From the NCBI GenBank assembly GCA_949825025.1, contig OX463779.1, positions 27,308,539 through 27,372,538 of the forward strand: a stretch of 64,000 bases of DNA. Reading direction: 5' to 3'. Under the pieces are notes generated by a model. It saw only the letters and a list, made by a program, of their open reading frames with translations, had not been told where the DNA came from and ran no database searches. Shown piece after piece: positions 61,113-64,000 of this stretch. The translations under genes and the position numbers were made by a program. Source of the DNA: Siphlonurus alternatus. Lineage: Eukaryota; Arthropoda; Insecta; Ephemeroptera; Siphlonuridae. Each line of letters begins with the position of its first letter. Within the stretch, counting starts at the first letter, position 1.

Positions 61113-64000
61113 ATATATTTATATTATATATTATATAATATTTCTAATATTACGCATATTCTATGTACACTTTTGTGTTTAATAAAAGATTTATTATATA
61201 TTATACAATTTATGTAAATACATATTATATATAATATATATTATTTATCAAACCTTCGCATGCACCCTTCGCTGATTACCAGAAGACAGGTGAACTATTA
61301 TGCAGTTTTCTTGTAAAAATACTAAAAATAACCACAGGACTAAAGAGTATATTATAATTGACAAGCTTCAACGTAAAAATGCCGCAGCGCCGCATTCTGA
61401 CATCGCTCCGTAAGGTTTGTTAGGAGAAAAAAAAGCTTATTTATTTTTTCATTCAAATTCTATGTTGCACAAAATCTCAAATATTTTTTATGTCGTGTAA
61501 AGTGATCTCTCCCGTGGCTCATATGAATTATTAATCTTGCCCTTCATAAGAACCGTCGGAAAAAATTAAAAACCAGGTACCGCTGGGTTAAAGGATAGGA
61601 AGCTTGATAGAACATGTCGTCGCGCGCAGTTCGCGCACTGGATTTTCATTGGCTGAGAGAATTGTGTCGTTAATGTTGAAGCTTCTCAATGATTGGAAAT
61701 TCAAAATTTACTACATGAATATTTTATAATGTAGGCTTTTTAGCATGTAATATAAATATTGTATCATGACAGTATTCAGTATTTAAGTAAAATTATACTG
61801 AAAATGAATTAAAATATTAAAAATTAAACATAAGCTAAAAATACTGTGTTCTATTCACTTGAACGATTGCATTAAAAATTAGAAAACATTTTATATACAC
61901 TTACTCTTCGAATAAACTTAAGTTGGCACATTATTATCATTCACATTTTTCTCAGCAATTATTGTAATTTGTAATGCCTTTTGCTAAAAGTATTACGGAC
62001 CCCACAAAGCTTAAAAAAGAAAAATGTATCTTCAGACTGAACTGCACAGAAATAGGTATCAAAAAGTTTGCGAAAATCGGGTATTTCACGTTTATAGAAT
62101 TTCTGTAAACTCTGATGAAGTAAGGAGTGTTTTTTCACATTGTTGTCCGACGGATTTCAGCCCACACTATATTATAACAAACGAAAGCCGCGGGAACTGG
62201 AGGTCAGCAGTTATAACCTTTTCTCGAATTTGGATGAGCACATTGTGAGGGAGGCGTGTCAGCGAAGACGATAGTTGCTAGGCAACCGTGTCAACACGCT
62301 CCCACATCTCACCTCTGGACTTCAAGAAAACTCCCTATATCTCAGATTTAATTATATCTTCAATATATAATAAATATATCTTAAATTTTACACCTTTACT
62401 ATAATAGTGATGATATCAATTTAAAATTATAATATTTAAAAAACGTGTTAATTTATTCAACTGATTTAAATTCACGGAAAATTTCGCGTGAGAAGTTACT
62501 CCACTGCAGTATTTATATTTTACTGGCCTCCATCTCTTGCATGCATGCACAATCACTCTCTCACCTGCACTGTTTCATTGTCCATATTAGCAAGGAGAAT
62601 GTCTTTGTGGAGCGGGTGGCTCCCACCGCAGTACTGAAATAGCGAATGTTGGGGCATGTCGGCCTCTGCAGTACACTTGCGTGAGATCGAGGTTTATCGA
62701 TCAAGCAAGCTATCTTTGAACTAAATCTAGATTCGCTAAAATTTCTTTATATATATATATAAGACAGAAACTAAATATAAAATTTATTACTTTAAAAAAA
62801 ATATGTATCTTGAAATAATATATACTTTATGCATGGTATATAAAAAAAACTTATCATGTCATGTTTTAACATTATGTCAAATATATATTTTTTTATCTTT
62901 ATTCGACATCACATCAAAGACGCGAGCGGCGGCATGCCATTAATCTGCTATCTCCACGTTTCTCATGCACATCACCCCGACGAGTCGCTTGGCAAGGTGT
63001 TGTCATTTTCTGACGTTGCCAGCTGATGCAGTAGGCTATAATGCGTAACCTCCCGTAATGGGCTTGCAGATCATTTTTTATCGACGAGTATTACATCCAT
63101 AACGACATTCATTAGCTTCATTTCTTGATGTAATATCTAATTGTCACTTGAATATATAAACGTGGTGATAACACTATAATACATGACTGTTACTGATAAC
63201 GACAACCGTACAGTACTATTACAATTAAGTATAATCGATTTATTGATGCCATGTTAACTTCACAGTGCACAATATTTTGTTGCTGTGCATGCGTAAAATA
63301 ATAATATTATAATACGTCATGTTTATTGAGTTTCAGTACATAAAAAAAGAGTACAACAACCCAGTTGGGTAACGTGAAAAAGGATATCTCATTCACAAAA
63401 GTGCTTAGTCACCCCAAAACGAATAATCAGATATTTTATTACGAAAAACATTCGTCAAAGCAATTTATATTATATGCATAACAAAAATAAAATTATAAAA
63501 TATAAGCAATTCCGGATGACTAGGATGCAAATTGATAATTAATATTAAATTTTAAAAAAATATAATTTTTTTTTTTTAAAGAAGAGTGATCTTGATTTAG
63601 AAAAATAACCCTACATGCAAATTTTAGTATGATAGCGGCTCGCATTTTTTATATACGTAAAACAAAAAGAAGGATGCTATTATAGCTTAATAAATATTTT
63701 ATTTAAATGATTTTTTAATTGATTTGTATTAATGTCTGTTTTGCGATTATGTCATTCTTCCGGTGATTTGATATTCATTAACGGGTCTCGCTCGCTGCTA
63801 ATTGCCTCTCTAATTACTATGAATTTAGTTTATATAAGGTCGTCTATAGGAAATGTTATATCGATATCCGCCGCTGCACAGATCGCAACACGAGACAAAG
63901 AAGTTACAAAAAATATCCTCAGACATCATTTTTTTTATTTATTTATTTTTTAAACACAAACATAACTACTATCGCATGTTTACATCCAATAAAGACAACT
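61113..64000. other. AT-rich terminal region, no gene recognised
   Basis: No exon-like frame with conserved content on either strand, in particular no VPS8 RING exon. 62150-62340 is GC-richer and contains an X-box, so it may be a promoter or leader. (AT)n tracts occur near 61130-61250 and 62748-62762. Confidence 0.5.
62274..62286. promoter_or_regulatory. X-box-like RFX site
   Basis: GTTGCTAGGCAAC consists of two inverted RGYAAC half-sites with a 1-base spacer, close to the RFX consensus. It sits in a GC-richer patch (CATTGTGAGGGAGGCGTG upstream). No adjacent coding exon was identified, so the target gene may be outside the window. Confidence 0.4.

Noticed and set aside
62024..62248. 74-codon frame considered as a VPS8 C-terminal exon
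   Set aside because: No RING cysteine/histidine pattern and no resemblance to VPS8.

Overview
This is animal (metazoan) nuclear DNA. Four multi-exon protein genes have GT-AG introns, GC-rich exons and very AT-rich introns, and AATAAA poly(A) signals are present. The gene set fits an animal with motile cilia: an E(z)/EZH Polycomb methyltransferase, a ciliary NME8/TXNDC3-type thioredoxin protein, the CORVET subunit VPS8, and a pipe-type glycosaminoglycan 2-O-sulfotransferase. I cannot name the species. An invertebrate, possibly an early-branching one, is my best guess. There is no bacterial, plasmid or phage content.

Layout. 1-4.5 kb is a hAT-like element split by a 4.15-kb foldback element built of 78-bp satellite arrays. 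4.6-12.5 kb is dense nested hairpin transposons (MITEs) that probably lie in intron 1 of the E(z) gene. E(z) coding exons run 12.64-23.26 kb on +. The NME8-like gene runs 24.1-37.2 kb on -, tail to tail with E(z), with a probable 5' leader exon near 38.2 kb. 38.4-41.6 kb is intergenic, with microsatellites and a 5S-rRNA-derived SINE. VPS8 runs 41.87-52.45 kb on + and stops at a good splice donor before its RING region. The pipe-like gene runs 54.76-59.27 kb on - and looks complete (7 exons, 381 codons). 59.4-64 kb is repeats and AT-rich sequence: a Harbinger-like MITE, a 1.1-kb hAT copy with a perfect 8-bp target duplication, and an RFX X-box.

The genes are unrelated housekeeping or developmental genes, not a pathway. 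The most distinctive content is the transposon landscape. At least eight long-hairpin elements flanked by TTAA, several TAA-flanked Harbinger-like MITEs, and a foldback element are nested in one another. In four cases the pre-insertion site is preserved elsewhere in the window, so insertion boundaries and target duplications can be read directly. The palindrome TGACGTCA (a CREB/ATF site) is strongly over-represented, mostly inside these elements, and a pair sits just before the VPS8 start codon.

Exon coordinates were assigned by hand from reading frame, splice sites and recalled family alignments. No search was run.
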